From contig JAUSBY010000005.1 in assembly GCA_030651765.1 (NCBI GenBank), positions 335,677 to 399,676 of the forward strand: DNA of 64,000 nucleotides. The letters are read 5' to 3'. How positions within the stretch are numbered: the first letter of the stretch is position 1; every line of letters begins with the position of its first letter. The position numbers and the translations under genes are program-made. The notes under the pieces were generated by a model. It did not search any database and was not told the origin of the DNA. It saw nothing but the letters and a program-made list of their open reading frames with translations. Below are positions 18,353 to 27,312 of the stretch, piece by piece. This DNA comes from Coriobacteriia bacterium. Its GTDB lineage: Bacteria; Actinomycetota; Coriobacteriia; Anaerosomatales; Anaerosomataceae.

Positions 18353-18463
18353 CGCGCTTAACCGCGCATGGCGCGTACCGACCGCTCCTGCGCGACGCCG
18401 CCTGGACTGATTGTGGTATCGTGCTGCTCCCCACGCCGTACCCTCATCGACGAGCAGGGATCC

Positions 18464-18997
18464 ATGTCCGAGACGCCGACAACGATCACACCGCGCGAGC
18501 GACTGCGCCGCCTTCCAGGCCGTGCCGTCGGGATGCTGCTCGTGTGGTTCGTCGTGACCGAGGCGGACATCCCGTCTCTCGTGATCGGCGTCCCGATCGC
18601 ACTTGCCGCTGCCACGCTCTCGGTGGCCCTGCAACCCCGAAGTCTGTCGGGCGTCTATCTCCCGGGGGCGATCCGTTTCGCGCGGTTCTTCGCGGTCAAC
18701 TCGGTGCTCGGCGGGATCGATGTCGCGTTTCGCGCGCTCGGCCCGCGCATGCGCCTTGCGCCCGCCATCGTGCACTACCCCCTGCGGATCAGCGGGTCGT
18801 TCCCGCGGGTCTTCTTCGCCAACACCATCAGCATGCTTCCCGGAACCCTTAGCTCCCGCCTTACCGACGACACCGTCGAGGTGCACGTGCTCGACTGCAC
18901 GCGGCCGGTGATCGAGGACCTCGCGAAGGTAGAGGAGCGCGTGGCCGACCTCTTCGGCGCACAGCTGTCCCCGCACGAGGGTGGTGGAGTCCTGTGA
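18464..18997 (+). CDS. mrpE: Mrp/Mnh antiporter subunit E
   Basis: MnhE-family membrane subunit (177 aa) of a multisubunit cation/proton antiporter. Hydrophobic segments lie near residues 20-55 (VGMLLVWFVVTEADIPSLVI and the segment after it) and around 75-90. The conserved C-terminal part reads FANTISMLPGTLSSRL, then VHVLD, as in the family. The ATG at 18464 follows AGGGA by five bases. It opens a nine-gene operon in which every later start overlaps or touches the previous stop. Confidence 0.88.
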   Translation: MSETPTTITPRERLRRLPGRAVGMLLVWFVVTEADIPSLVIGVPIALAAATLSVALQPRSLSGVYLPGAIRFARFFAVNSVLGGIDVAFRALGPRMRLAPAIVHYPLRISGSFPRVFFANTISMLPGTLSSRLTDDTVEVHVLDCTRPVIEDLAKVEERVADLFGAQLSPHEGGGVL

Positions 18998-19254
18998 CGC
19001 TCGCCCTCGAGATTCTTGCCACCGTCATCATGCTCACCGTCGCGCTCGGCATCTACCGTATCGAGCGTGGACCCACCGGAACGGATCGTATGCTCTCCGC
19101 GATGCTGTTCGGCACCTCGGGTGTGGCACTCACGCTCGTGCTTGGCGAGCTGACCGGCCTGCACGGCCTGCGCGACATGGCACTCGTCTTCGCTCTGCTC
19201 GGCGCGCTCACCGCTGTCGCGTTCGTCAAGCGCGCGTGGGGGGCCGACGACTGA
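18994..19254 (+). CDS. mrpF: Mrp/Mnh antiporter subunit F
   Basis: Small subunit (86 aa) with three predicted membrane helices and the MnhF hallmarks YRIERGPTGTDRMLSAMLFG and LRDMALVFALLGALTAVAF. The GTG start overlaps the mrpE stop by four bases. MrpF forms part of the small-subunit ring of Mrp complexes. Confidence 0.9.
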   Translation: MTLALEILATVIMLTVALGIYRIERGPTGTDRMLSAMLFGTSGVALTLVLGELTGLHGLRDMALVFALLGALTAVAFVKRAWGADD

Positions 19255-19571
19255 TGCCGTGGCAGACCGTCATCGATGTCATCACCTACGCGCTGTTCGC
19301 CGCGAGCGGTTTCTTCTTCTTAGCAGGCTCCGTCGGCCTCGTGCGGTTCCCCGACGTCTACACCCGACTGCACGCGCTCACCAAGTCCGACAACCTGGGG
19401 CTCGGGCTGGCGTCGACAGGCCTCGCGCTCCAGTCGGGCTCGTGGATCGTTGCCGCCAAACTGCTTCTCATCTGGATGATCGTCATAGTCGCCGGAGCCA
19501 CCGCATGCTATCTGGTCGCCAACTCCGCGCGAAACAGCGGCATCGAGCCGTGGACCGGTGGTGACCGATGA
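19254..19571 (+). CDS. mrpG: Mrp/Mnh antiporter subunit G
   Basis: MnhG-family subunit (105 aa), three predicted helices, with the typical segment GSVGLVRFPDVYTRLHALTKSDNLG. The ATG shares one base with the mrpF stop (TGATG). It keeps the conserved E-F-G order of Mrp operons. Confidence 0.92.
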   Translation: MPWQTVIDVITYALFAASGFFFLAGSVGLVRFPDVYTRLHALTKSDNLGLGLASTGLALQSGSWIVAAKLLLIWMIVIVAGATACYLVANSARNSGIEPWTGGDR

Positions 19572-19852
19572 TGGGCATCTTCGACATCCTGCTTGTAGGC
19601 ACGCTTCTGTGGATCGCGTTCGGTTCGCTCAACGAGAACAAGCTGTTCAAGTCCGTCGTCATGTTCATCATCTTCGGCCTGTTCATGGCGATCGCCTGGA
19701 TCCGCCTCGGCTCGCCGGACGTCGCGCTTGCCGAAGCGGCTATCGGGGCGGGCGCGACCGGAGCGCTCATGCTCGACGCCGTCGGACACCTGCGCTCCCG
19801 CGCGACGCCATACCCCACCGGTCACGAGAGCCGGGAGTCCGACGATGGGTGA
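19568..19852 (+). CDS. MbhD-like subunit (detached MrpA C-terminal DUF4040 domain)
   Basis: 94-aa membrane protein with helices around residues 5-20, 28-48 and 52-70. The stretch RLGSPDVALAEAAIGAG is the signature of the domain that forms part of the C-terminal half of the large MrpA subunit, and of the separate MbhD subunit in membrane-bound hydrogenases. The free-standing form matches the archaeal/thermophile Mbh-Mrp arrangement rather than the fused Bacillus MrpA. It starts four bases inside mrpG. Confidence 0.85.
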   Translation: MMGIFDILLVGTLLWIAFGSLNENKLFKSVVMFIIFGLFMAIAWIRLGSPDVALAEAAIGAGATGALMLDAVGHLRSRATPYPTGHESRESDDG

Positions 19853-20537
19853 CCGGCGCCGCTTCCCCGCTCTCCTGCCGCTGCTCGCGAGCGGTGGCGT
19901 GCTCGCGTTTGTCGGCAGAGCCGTGCTGGCGCTGCCTCCCACCGCAAGCGGGCTGGCCGTGGAGATGCGCGACGGCGCGAAGGCCAGCGGCATCAAGAAC
20001 GTCGTGACCGCCGTACTGCTCGACTTCCGAGGTTACGACACGCTACTCGAGATTGCCGTGCTCATGCTCGCCACCGTGGCGGTTCTCTCCTTGCGCGAGG
20101 ACCCTGCCGCGCTCTCACGGCGCATCGCGGGCCGGGCCGGCCCGGTGCTCGGCGCGCTCACGCGCACGCTCGCTCCGCTCATGATCCTCGTAGCGGGACA
20201 TCTCGTGTGGGTGGGCTCATCCGAACCCGGGGGGGCCTTCCAGGGCGGTGCCGTCCTGGGTGCTGCGGGAATCCTCATGGTCCTTTCGGGCTATGCGCAG
20301 CCCGCGTGGGCCGGTCGGCGGATGGTGCGGTGGGTGCTGACCGTCGGCCTGCTCGCCTTCATCGGTGTCGCGCTCTACCCGATGCTCGGAGGCGGCTCCT
20401 TGCTGCAGTACCCCGACGAGAGCCGTAAGAACCTCATCCTGTTCATCGAGATCCTGCTCACGCTGTCGATCGGTGCAAGCATCCTGAGCCTGTTCCTGGC
20501 CTCGGCCTCGGCGACCGCAGGCGGTGAGCGTCCGTGA
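19845..20537 (+). CDS. mrpB: MbhE-MrpB fusion-like antiporter subunit
   Basis: 230-aa membrane protein. Residues about 1-85 resemble the MbhE / distal MrpA domain (GIKNVVTAVLLDFRGYDTLLE), and residues about 90-225 are an MnhB domain with ILVAGHLVWVGSSEPGGAFQGG and a run of helices. It thus appears to join two elements that are separate genes in Mbh complexes. ATG at 19845 overlaps the preceding gene by eight bases; a longer start would run through the shadow of that gene. Confidence 0.85.
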   Translation: MGDRRRFPALLPLLASGGVLAFVGRAVLALPPTASGLAVEMRDGAKASGIKNVVTAVLLDFRGYDTLLEIAVLMLATVAVLSLREDPAALSRRIAGRAGPVLGALTRTLAPLMILVAGHLVWVGSSEPGGAFQGGAVLGAAGILMVLSGYAQPAWAGRRMVRWVLTVGLLAFIGVALYPMLGGGSLLQYPDESRKNLILFIEILLTLSIGASILSLFLASASATAGGERP

Positions 20538-20854
20538 GCACATACCTCGTCTACACGGCAGGCGGTGTGCTGCTCTATGCACTCGGCACGTACGGTTTGC
20601 TCGCGAGGCCCCACCTCATCCATAAGGTGATCTCCGCCAACTTCATGGGAAGCGGCGTGTTCCTGATCCTTATAGGGTTGGGCAACCGTTCCCCGGAGAG
20701 CGGGCCGGACCCGGTTCCGCAGGCCATGGTGCTCACCGGCATCGTGGTGACCGTCGCGCTGACCGCGCTCGGCCTGGCCATCGTGAAGCGCTACTACACC
20801 GCCACGGGCCTCGACAATCTCGACGACAAACCGTCGGCAGGTGGTGACCGGTGA
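20534..20854 (+). CDS. mrpC: Mrp antiporter subunit C (NuoK-like)
   Basis: 106-aa NuoK/MnhC homologue with three predicted helices. It carries HLIHKVISANFMGSGVFLILIG and GPDPVPQAMVLTGIVV, the latter being the typical PxPQALVLTxIVI motif of the family. The GTG start overlaps mrpB by four bases. In complex I-like machines this subunit lines the proton path with buried charged residues. Confidence 0.92.
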   Translation: MSTYLVYTAGGVLLYALGTYGLLARPHLIHKVISANFMGSGVFLILIGLGNRSPESGPDPVPQAMVLTGIVVTVALTALGLAIVKRYYTATGLDNLDDKPSAGGDR

Positions 20855-22332
20855 ACGTGCTTGCCCAGTCGCCCGGACTGCTCGTCGCCGTCCCGCTCGC
20901 AGGCGCCGCCATCTCATTCGTCGCGGGCAGGCGCCGCGCACCCCACGTGGCGATCACGACCGCCCTCGTCGTGCTGACACTTGCCGTCGCGCTCGCGGTG
21001 CACGTCCTTGACGGCGGACCGTTCCGCTACCAGGTCGGCGGTTGGGGCGCGCCGCTCGGCATAGACCTCGTTGCCGACGGCGCCGCGGCGCTGTTCCTCG
21101 TGCTGACCGCCATCGTAGGACTGGTCGTCACGCTCTACGCCACAGCGTACTTCCGCACCGACGACGAGACCGCGTACGGTCACGGCTTGTTCTGGACCTT
21201 GTGGCTGTTCATGTGGACGTCGCTCAATGCCCTCTTCCTCACCGGCGACGTCTTCAACGTGTACGTATGCCTGGAACTCGTCGGAATCTCGGCGGTCACG
21301 CTCGTGACTATCGGCGGCGGCGCCGAGGCGCTCCGTGCCGGTGCACGCTACCTGTTCGCGAGCATGCTTGGCGCGATGACGTACCTGCTCGGCGTGGCGC
21401 TTCTGTACGCGGCCACCGGCCAACTCGACATGGACGTACTGCGCACCACGCTCGTGGCCGACACGACGGCCGCCACCGGTCTCGCACTGATGATAGCGGC
21501 GCTCGTGCTGAAGACCGCGCTCGTTCCCGCGCACTTCTGGCTTCCCGCCGCTCATGGCTCCGCACCGTCTCCGGTGAGTGCGGTACTGTCGTCGCTCGTG
21601 GTCAAGGGTTCCTACTTCGTCATCCTGCGCCTCATGCTCGACGTCATGCCCGCCGGCTACCTGCCCGGAGTCGATATCGTCCTCGGTGTTCTCGGCTCGG
21701 CCGCCATCGTATGGGGCTCGGTGCAGGCCCTCCTGCAGACACGCATCAAACAGCTGGTCGCGTACTCCACCGTCGCGCAGATCGGGTACCTGTTCCTTGT
21801 CTTCCCGCTCGCCCGTCACGGCGCCGACGTCCTGACGCTCGCACTCACCGGCGTGCTCGTCCACGCGCTGTCGCACGGACTCGCGAAAGGCAGCCTGTTC
21901 CTCGGGGCCGGCAGTCTCATGACACGCTTCGGTCACGACCGCATCGCCGATATGGCGGGAGCGGCCCGATCGGCGCCCGCGCTCACGTTCGGCGTCGCAC
22001 TGGCCGGCGTCACCATGATGGGTCTGCCGCCGAGCGGAGGCTTTGGCGCCAAGTGGCTACTCGTGTCCGCCGCGCTCGCCAGCGGCGAGTGGTGGTGGGC
22101 GGTGGTCCTCGTCATCGGAGGCCTGCTGGCTGCCGCCTACATGTTCCGCCTTCTGAGCGTACTGCTCGTCGATGCCCCAACGGAACTCCACGCCTCGAAG
22201 GGTGATATCCGGACCGAGTGGCTTCCCCTCGCACTCGCACTCGGCGCGGTGCTGCTCGTCCTCGCGATACCGCTCGTGAGCGACCTCGCGGCAGCGAGTA
22301 ACGTGCTCATTCACGCGGGGGTGACGCCGTGA
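20851..22332 (+). CDS. mrpD: Mrp antiporter subunit D, NuoL/M/N-like, copy 1
   Basis: 493-aa proton-antiporter subunit with about 14 predicted helices. Conserved elements are CLELVGISAVTLV (membrane glutamate), LVLKTALVPAHFWLPAAHGSAPSPVSAVLS with the central lysine and His-Gly pair, and TRIKQLVAYSTVAQIGYL. It starts with GTG overlapping mrpC by four bases. It is one of three antiporter-type subunits in this operon and looks fully equipped for proton translocation. Confidence 0.93.
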   Translation: MNVLAQSPGLLVAVPLAGAAISFVAGRRRAPHVAITTALVVLTLAVALAVHVLDGGPFRYQVGGWGAPLGIDLVADGAAALFLVLTAIVGLVVTLYATAYFRTDDETAYGHGLFWTLWLFMWTSLNALFLTGDVFNVYVCLELVGISAVTLVTIGGGAEALRAGARYLFASMLGAMTYLLGVALLYAATGQLDMDVLRTTLVADTTAATGLALMIAALVLKTALVPAHFWLPAAHGSAPSPVSAVLSSLVVKGSYFVILRLMLDVMPAGYLPGVDIVLGVLGSAAIVWGSVQALLQTRIKQLVAYSTVAQIGYLFLVFPLARHGADVLTLALTGVLVHALSHGLAKGSLFLGAGSLMTRFGHDRIADMAGAARSAPALTFGVALAGVTMMGLPPSGGFGAKWLLVSAALASGEWWWAVVLVIGGLLAAAYMFRLLSVLLVDAPTELHASKGDIRTEWLPLALALGAVLLVLAIPLVSDLAAASNVLIHAGVTP

Positions 22333-23798
22333 CGGCCTGGCTCCCCATGCTCGTCCCGGCCATCGCCGGTATCGCGACCTTCGCGCTCGGCAAGTCGCGT
22401 GGTCGCGCGCGCAACGTCGTCAACCTCGCCGCGGCCGCGATCTCGATCGCGCTTGTGGCGCGGCTCGTCGTGCACGCCTACAACGGTACTGTCATCTCCT
22501 CGACCATCCCGATGCTCCCCGGGCTCGGCCTCGGCATGAGCGCCGATCTTCTCGGCCTGCTGTTCGCCACCGTCGCGACCGTCCTGTGGGGCGTGACGCT
22601 CGTCTATGCGATCGGCTACATGGATCACGCCACTGACCGCGCGCGCTTCTTCGGGTTCTTCGCGCTGTGCATCGCGGCGGCCAACGGCGTGGCTCTGGCC
22701 GACGACCCGCTCAGCCTCTTCATCTTCTACGAGATCCTGTCCCTGACGACGTACCCCCTCGTGGTACACACCGGCACGCCCGAGGCGCTGGCAGCAGGAC
22801 GCAAGTACCTCTTCTACGCGCTCGGCGGCGGCGCTGCGCTGCTCGTCGGTGTCGCGTGGCTCGCCGTCATCGCGGGACAGACGCCCTTCACGCCTGGCGG
22901 CGCGCTCGCAGCTGTCTCCGACCGCACCGCCGAATTGCGCGTGATCTTCGCGCTCTTGGTGGCCGGCTTCGGCGTGAAGGCGGCGCTCATGCCGCTGCAT
23001 GGCTGGCTGCCGGGCGCGATGGTCGCACCCGCGCCGGTGAGCTCGCTCCTGCACGCGGTCGCCGTCGTGAAGGCCGGCGTCTTCGGCATCATCCGGCTGG
23101 TGAACGAGCTCTACGGCCCCGAGCTTGCCACCTCGCTCGGCGTGGCGACACCGCTCGCGATCCTCGCTGCGGTCTCGATCATCATCGCCTCGGTCATCGC
23201 GCTGCGTCAGGACGACTTCAAGCGCCGGCTCGCGTACTCCACGATCGCCCAGCTCTCGTACATCACACTGGGCACGGCCCTGTGCTCCCCGCTCGCGGCC
23301 GCCGGCGCGCTCGCCCACCTCGCACACCACGCAGTCATGAAGATCACGATGTTCTTCACCGCCGGGAGTGTCTACGAGACCTTGCACGTGAAGAAGGTGA
23401 GCCAGATGCCCGGCCTTGCGCGCCGCATGCCGCTGACCATGGCCTCGTTCGCGGTAGCCGCCTTCGCACTCGCCGGCATCCCGCCGCTCGTCGGCTTCGC
23501 GAGCAAGTGGATGCTCGGCGTCGGCTCCGCCCAGAGCGGATCGGTGTGGGCACTCATCGTCTACGTGTCGAGCGGCGCGCTGGCGCTCGGCTACATGGTT
23601 CCCATCCTGACGTCGGCGCTGCGCGAAGGGGACCACACCCCGGCCCGGGGTGCCGAGAGCGACCCGCGGATGCTGTGGCCGATCGTCACGGTCGGCGTGC
23701 TTACGGTCGTACTGGGCCTTACCGCCGGACTGCCCGGCTCACCGGTGCACTGGGCCATGACCGCGATCGCGCCCTCGTTCGGGGGGTGGACACCGTGA
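22329..23798 (+). CDS. Mrp antiporter subunit D-like, NuoL/M/N-like, copy 2
   Basis: 489-aa antiporter-type subunit. It carries IFYEILSLTTYPLVVHTGTPEA, VKAALMPLHGWLPGAMVAPAPVSSLLHAVAVVKAG with the key lysine and HGWLP, and RQDDFKRRLAYSTIAQLSYI. About 14 helices are predicted. It occupies the place of a second ion-pumping module, as in Mbh/Mrp complexes with paired MrpA- and MrpD-like subunits. It overlaps its neighbours by four bases on each side. Confidence 0.9.
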   Translation: MTAWLPMLVPAIAGIATFALGKSRGRARNVVNLAAAAISIALVARLVVHAYNGTVISSTIPMLPGLGLGMSADLLGLLFATVATVLWGVTLVYAIGYMDHATDRARFFGFFALCIAAANGVALADDPLSLFIFYEILSLTTYPLVVHTGTPEALAAGRKYLFYALGGGAALLVGVAWLAVIAGQTPFTPGGALAAVSDRTAELRVIFALLVAGFGVKAALMPLHGWLPGAMVAPAPVSSLLHAVAVVKAGVFGIIRLVNELYGPELATSLGVATPLAILAAVSIIIASVIALRQDDFKRRLAYSTIAQLSYITLGTALCSPLAAAGALAHLAHHAVMKITMFFTAGSVYETLHVKKVSQMPGLARRMPLTMASFAVAAFALAGIPPLVGFASKWMLGVGSAQSGSVWALIVYVSSGALALGYMVPILTSALREGDHTPARGAESDPRMLWPIVTVGVLTVVLGLTAGLPGSPVHWAMTAIAPSFGGWTP

Positions 23799-25348
23799 CC
23801 CCGGTCCTCCCCGCCGGCATCGGCTCGCTGACGTTCTCGCTTGACGAGACCGGCACGCCGTTTCTCATCCTCTTCGCGTTCCTGTGGACGATCTCCGGGC
23901 TGTACGCATTCGCCACCACGCCGGCAGGAGAACGCGCCCGGCTCTTCGCCTACTTCGTGCCGTCCGCACTCGGCGGCGTGACCGTCGCGCTCGCCGGCGA
24001 CGCCATCTCCTTCTACCTCTGCTTCGCGCTCATGGCGATCCCGGCGTGGGGCCTGATCACCCACGTCGGCACGCCCGAGGCACGCCGCGCGGGAGCGATC
24101 TATCTGACCCTCACCGCCATCGGTGAGGCGGCCCTGCTGGCGGCCCTCGTCATCATGGCCGTCGAGGCCGACTCCCTCGCCCTTCCCGTGCTTGCCGAGG
24201 CGATCGGCACCTCACCTCTGCGTGACATCGCCGTCGCGCTCCTGCTCGCCTCGATCGGCCTCAAGATCGGCACGCTCCCCGCCAGCGGCTTCCTTCCGCT
24301 GAGTTACACCTACACCCCGGCGGGCGCCGCTTCGGCACTCGCTGGAGCCTCGGCCAAGGTCGGCGCTCTCGCGATGCTCCGGCTCCTGCCGGCAGGCGTG
24401 ATGCCCGAGGAGTGGGCGTACGTGGTGATGGCTCTCGGCATGGCGACGGCGTTTCTCGCCGCGATCCTCGGCACGCTCACCACCACCCCGCGCGCCGTGC
24501 TCGGCTACTCGAGCGCAAGCCAGATGGGCCTCATCCTCGTCGCAGCCGGCGTCAGTCTCACCAGTGTGGAGGCGGCGCCACTCGCCTACGGCGCGATCGT
24601 AGCGTTCTCGCTGCATCACGGCCTCGCCAAGAGCGCGCTCGTCCTTGGCGACGATGTCGTCTCACGCCTCACCGGTTCTGCGCGCACGGCGGCGCTCGCC
24701 GCCCTCGCCCTCCCCGTCCTCGCGCTCGTCGGTGCGCCGCTCACCAGCGGGTTCGTTGCCAAGTACGCGCTCAAGGACGCCGTCCACGCGCTGCACGGCA
24801 CGGTTCCGGAGGCGGTCTACGCGCTTCTCCCGTGGACGGCGATCGGGACCGCCGCGCTCATGCTGCGCTTCTTCGCACTCACCCGTGAGCGTACCGCCGA
24901 GACACGTGTGTCGTCGCCCCGGATACCGATCGCGCTGTGGAGCCTGGTGCTCGCCGCGGTCGCACTGGTCGTGTGGATATGGCCCGCCCAATGGAACGTG
25001 CACGCCATCGAAAGCGCGCTCTCGCCCTCGTCGATGTGGACCGCGCTCTGGCCCGGACTGATAGCGATCGCGGGCTGGATGGCGCTTCGCTACGCGCCGA
25101 GGAGCGCACAACGACTGACCGGCATCGTGCCTCCCGGAGATGTGCTGCTCGGACTCGCTGCGGCCGTGACCGCCGCAGACCGCTGGCTCGCAGGACGGTC
25201 GCGGTCCCGAGGGGTGACCGCACGAGACGAGCGTGCTGACATCGGACATTCGCTCCGCGCGGCGGAACGCTCTGCCGTAGCGTGGACGGCGGCCAGCACG
25301 CTGTTCGTGCTGCTCGTGCTGCTCCTCGTGGCGCTCGGTACGCGCTAG
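23795..25348 (+). CDS. Third NuoL/M/N-like antiporter subunit, divergent
   Basis: 517-aa polytopic protein with the antiporter fold but weaker motifs. IGLKIGTLPASGFLPLSYTYTP stands where the other copies have the HGWLP loop, although AGASAKVGALAMLR and the central ALHHG-like SLHHGLAKSAL are retained. The C-terminus has an extra soluble part (about residues 430-490) before a final helix. GTG at 23795 is chosen because it repeats the four-base GTGA overlap used throughout the operon; GTG at 23786 is an alternative. It may serve a structural or regulatory role, or pump by a modified path. Confidence 0.85.
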   Translation: MTPVLPAGIGSLTFSLDETGTPFLILFAFLWTISGLYAFATTPAGERARLFAYFVPSALGGVTVALAGDAISFYLCFALMAIPAWGLITHVGTPEARRAGAIYLTLTAIGEAALLAALVIMAVEADSLALPVLAEAIGTSPLRDIAVALLLASIGLKIGTLPASGFLPLSYTYTPAGAASALAGASAKVGALAMLRLLPAGVMPEEWAYVVMALGMATAFLAAILGTLTTTPRAVLGYSSASQMGLILVAAGVSLTSVEAAPLAYGAIVAFSLHHGLAKSALVLGDDVVSRLTGSARTAALAALALPVLALVGAPLTSGFVAKYALKDAVHALHGTVPEAVYALLPWTAIGTAALMLRFFALTRERTAETRVSSPRIPIALWSLVLAAVALVVWIWPAQWNVHAIESALSPSSMWTALWPGLIAIAGWMALRYAPRSAQRLTGIVPPGDVLLGLAAAVTAADRWLAGRSRSRGVTARDERADIGHSLRAAERSAVAWTAASTLFVLLVLLLVALGTR

Positions 25349-25386
25349 GTGCGGCCGTACCCTCCCCGGGCGCGACTCATGCAGAC

Positions 25387-25539
25387 CTAGACGCCGTACT
25401 TGAGCTGGATGCGCCGCGCCTGATCGAGGCGGAATAGACCGCGCTCGAGATCCTTTGGATCGGCGATGTTCTCGACTGCCCATGCGAGGATATCGCGAGG
25501 CACGAGGGGGTAGCGCTTGCGCGCTTCGGCGACGGTCAT
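25387..25539 (-). CDS. Small hypothetical protein (50 aa)
   Basis: No family recognised. The 50-residue product reads MTVAEARKRYPLVPRDILAW and continues with an acidic stretch and the end QARRIQLKYGV. It is helical and charged, with no membrane segment. ATG at 25539 has AGAAGGAG eight bases upstream, which supports translation. A longer reading from 25596 would add a hydrophobic tail but lacks a ribosome site. It lies 170 bases downstream of ubiX on the same strand, convergent with the antiporter operon. The stretch 25540-25709 shows nothing else. Confidence 0.5.
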   Translation of the reverse strand: MTVAEARKRYPLVPRDILAWAVENIADPKDLERGLFRLDQARRIQLKYGV

Positions 25540-25709
25540 GGCTGCGGCTCCTTCTACGACGACTGCTACGACTGCTGCGATGACTAGAGCTGACACGTCT
25601 ACAGCGGATTGTGCGCGAACGCAGCCAAACCGTCAAGTGTCACTCGAGACTCAGTGCCGTTCAAACGCGCCATTTCCGTCAGCGTGCCGGACCCAGCGCA
25701 CGGGAGCGC

Positions 25710-26303
25710 TTACGATCCCCACCGCTCGAACAGGCGGTGTTCGACGCCGAGAACGTCGAGTACCTTGCCGACGACGAAGTTCACCATGTCGTCGACGGTC
25801 GCCGGACGCTGGTAGAATGCCGGCATCGCGGGGACGATGACCGCTCCGGCTTCAGCGAGCGCGGTCAGATTGCGCAGGTGGATCAGATTGAGCGGCGTCT
25901 CGCGCGGAACCATCACAAGTGTCCGCCGCTCCTTGAGGGTAACGTCGGCGGCTCGCTCCGCAAGGTCGGAGGCAAGCCCAGCCGCGACCGACCCGACGAA
26001 ACCCATCGAAGCCGGCATGACGATCGTCGCGTCTATGGCAGACGATCCCGAGGCGACCGCGTCGAACAGATCGTCGTGCGACACGACCCGCAACGGCGAG
26101 TCGGACCGCAGCTCCAGGAACCCCAGCACCGCCTCACGGGCGCCGGTCTCCGGCAGTTCGAAGCCGAGTTCGTAGGCGGTCACCTCGGCACCGGCCTTGG
26201 TGAAGATGAGCGTCACTTCGCCGACCAGGAGCAACTGCTCGACGAGCCGCATCCCGTAAGCCGAGCCGGACGCCCCCGTGATGACCACGGTGTAGCGCTT
26301 CAT
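25710..26303 (-). CDS. ubiX: Flavin prenyltransferase UbiX
   Basis: UbiX makes prenylated FMN, the cofactor required by UbiD decarboxylases (197 aa). It starts VVITGASGSAYGMRLVEQL (flavin/phosphate loop) and keeps MVPRETPLNLIHLRNL and PAMPAFYQRPATVDDMVNFVVGK. The ATG at 26303 lies five bases after GAAGGGG. It is third in the ubiD-ubiA-ubiX order, which supplies both enzyme and cofactor for decarboxylating a prenylated aromatic acid. In futalosine-pathway bacteria this protein would be called MqnM. Confidence 0.93.
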   Translation of the reverse strand: MKRYTVVITGASGSAYGMRLVEQLLLVGEVTLIFTKAGAEVTAYELGFELPETGAREAVLGFLELRSDSPLRVVSHDDLFDAVASGSSAIDATIVMPASMGFVGSVAAGLASDLAERAADVTLKERRTLVMVPRETPLNLIHLRNLTALAEAGAVIVPAMPAFYQRPATVDDMVNFVVGKVLDVLGVEHRLFERWGS

Positions 26304-26316
26304 ACGCACCCCTTCC

Positions 26317-27312
26317 CTACGAGAGAAGCCGATCGGCGAGCGCCCCGGCGAACACGACGATCGCGATCACGCCGTTGACCGTGAAGAAGGCGGCGTTCAC
26401 GCGCGACAGGTCCGCAGCCGACACGATGCTGTTCTCATACCACAGCAAGGCGGCGGCCACACTCACTCCGGCGTACCAGGGCCAGCTCGCTCCGGCGAGG
26501 ACCCCACCGAGCACGAGGAACGCAACCGTCAGTACGTGTGCGACGCGCGTCTGCACGAGCGCTCTCGCGATGCCCCGGTCTGCCGGCATCGAGTGCACGC
26601 CGTCTCGGCGGTCGTACTCGACGTCCTGCGTCGCATAGATGATGTCGAATCCCGCGGTCCACAGCGCAACCGCAAGCCCGAGGACCCACGGCGCCGGATG
26701 CCCGAGCGGCGCGCCGAGCGCTACCCAGGCCCCCACGGGCGCAAGTCCCAGACACAGACCGAGCCAGTAGTGGCACAGCGGCGTGAACCGCTTCGTATAC
26801 GGATAGATGAGAAAGGCCGCGAGCACGATCGGCCACAGCGTCCTCGTGACCGGCGCGAGCCTCCACACGGCAAACAAGAACGCGGCGAGCACAACGAGCG
26901 CGAACAACCACAGCTCGCCCGCGGCGATCATCCCGGCGGGTATGGCTCGCCCTGCGGTGCGCGGGTTGCGAGCGTCGATCTCCGCGTCCGCGGCGCGGTT
27001 GACGACGAACGCAAAGGAACGTGCGCCGACCATCGCGATCGTGATCCACACGAGCGCCTGCCACGACGGCCAGCCGCCGTTGAAGCCATCGAGCGGGACG
27101 ACCCAGCCGCCACCGACGGCGACTACGAGCACCCGCTCCGCGGCATCACGAGCGGGGCCGACAAGAGAGCCGTCCACGTACCCATCGGATAGGCGGCCGA
27201 CGTAAGCGGACGCGTATAGCGCGCCGATGTAGGCGTACGGGAGCGCGAAGATCGAGTGCTCGAACCTGACGAGATCGAGCAACACCCTCACCTTCTCGGC
27301 GATCCTGCTCAC
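26317..27312 (-). CDS. ubiA: UbiA-family aromatic prenyltransferase (4-hydroxybenzoate- or MqnP-type)
   Basis: Membrane prenyltransferase (331 aa, about eight or nine helices) that attaches a polyprenyl chain to an aromatic acid. The first Asp-rich motif is NRAADAEIDARNPRTAGRAIP (NxxxDxxxD) near residue 105, and the second is YATQDVEYDRRDGVHSMP near 215-232. GTG at 27312 overlaps the ubiD stop by four bases. With UbiD and UbiX beside it, the likely pathway is menaquinone synthesis by the futalosine route (MqnP-MqnL-MqnM) or ubiquinone-like chemistry. The phylum makes menaquinone, so the former is favoured (inference). An unusually long polar loop occurs at residues 40-65. Confidence 0.9.
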   Translation of the reverse strand: MSRIAEKVRVLLDLVRFEHSIFALPYAYIGALYASAYVGRLSDGYVDGSLVGPARDAAERVLVVAVGGGWVVPLDGFNGGWPSWQALVWITIAMVGARSFAFVVNRAADAEIDARNPRTAGRAIPAGMIAAGELWLFALVVLAAFLFAVWRLAPVTRTLWPIVLAAFLIYPYTKRFTPLCHYWLGLCLGLAPVGAWVALGAPLGHPAPWVLGLAVALWTAGFDIIYATQDVEYDRRDGVHSMPADRGIARALVQTRVAHVLTVAFLVLGGVLAGASWPWYAGVSVAAALLWYENSIVSAADLSRVNAAFFTVNGVIAIVVFAGALADRLLS

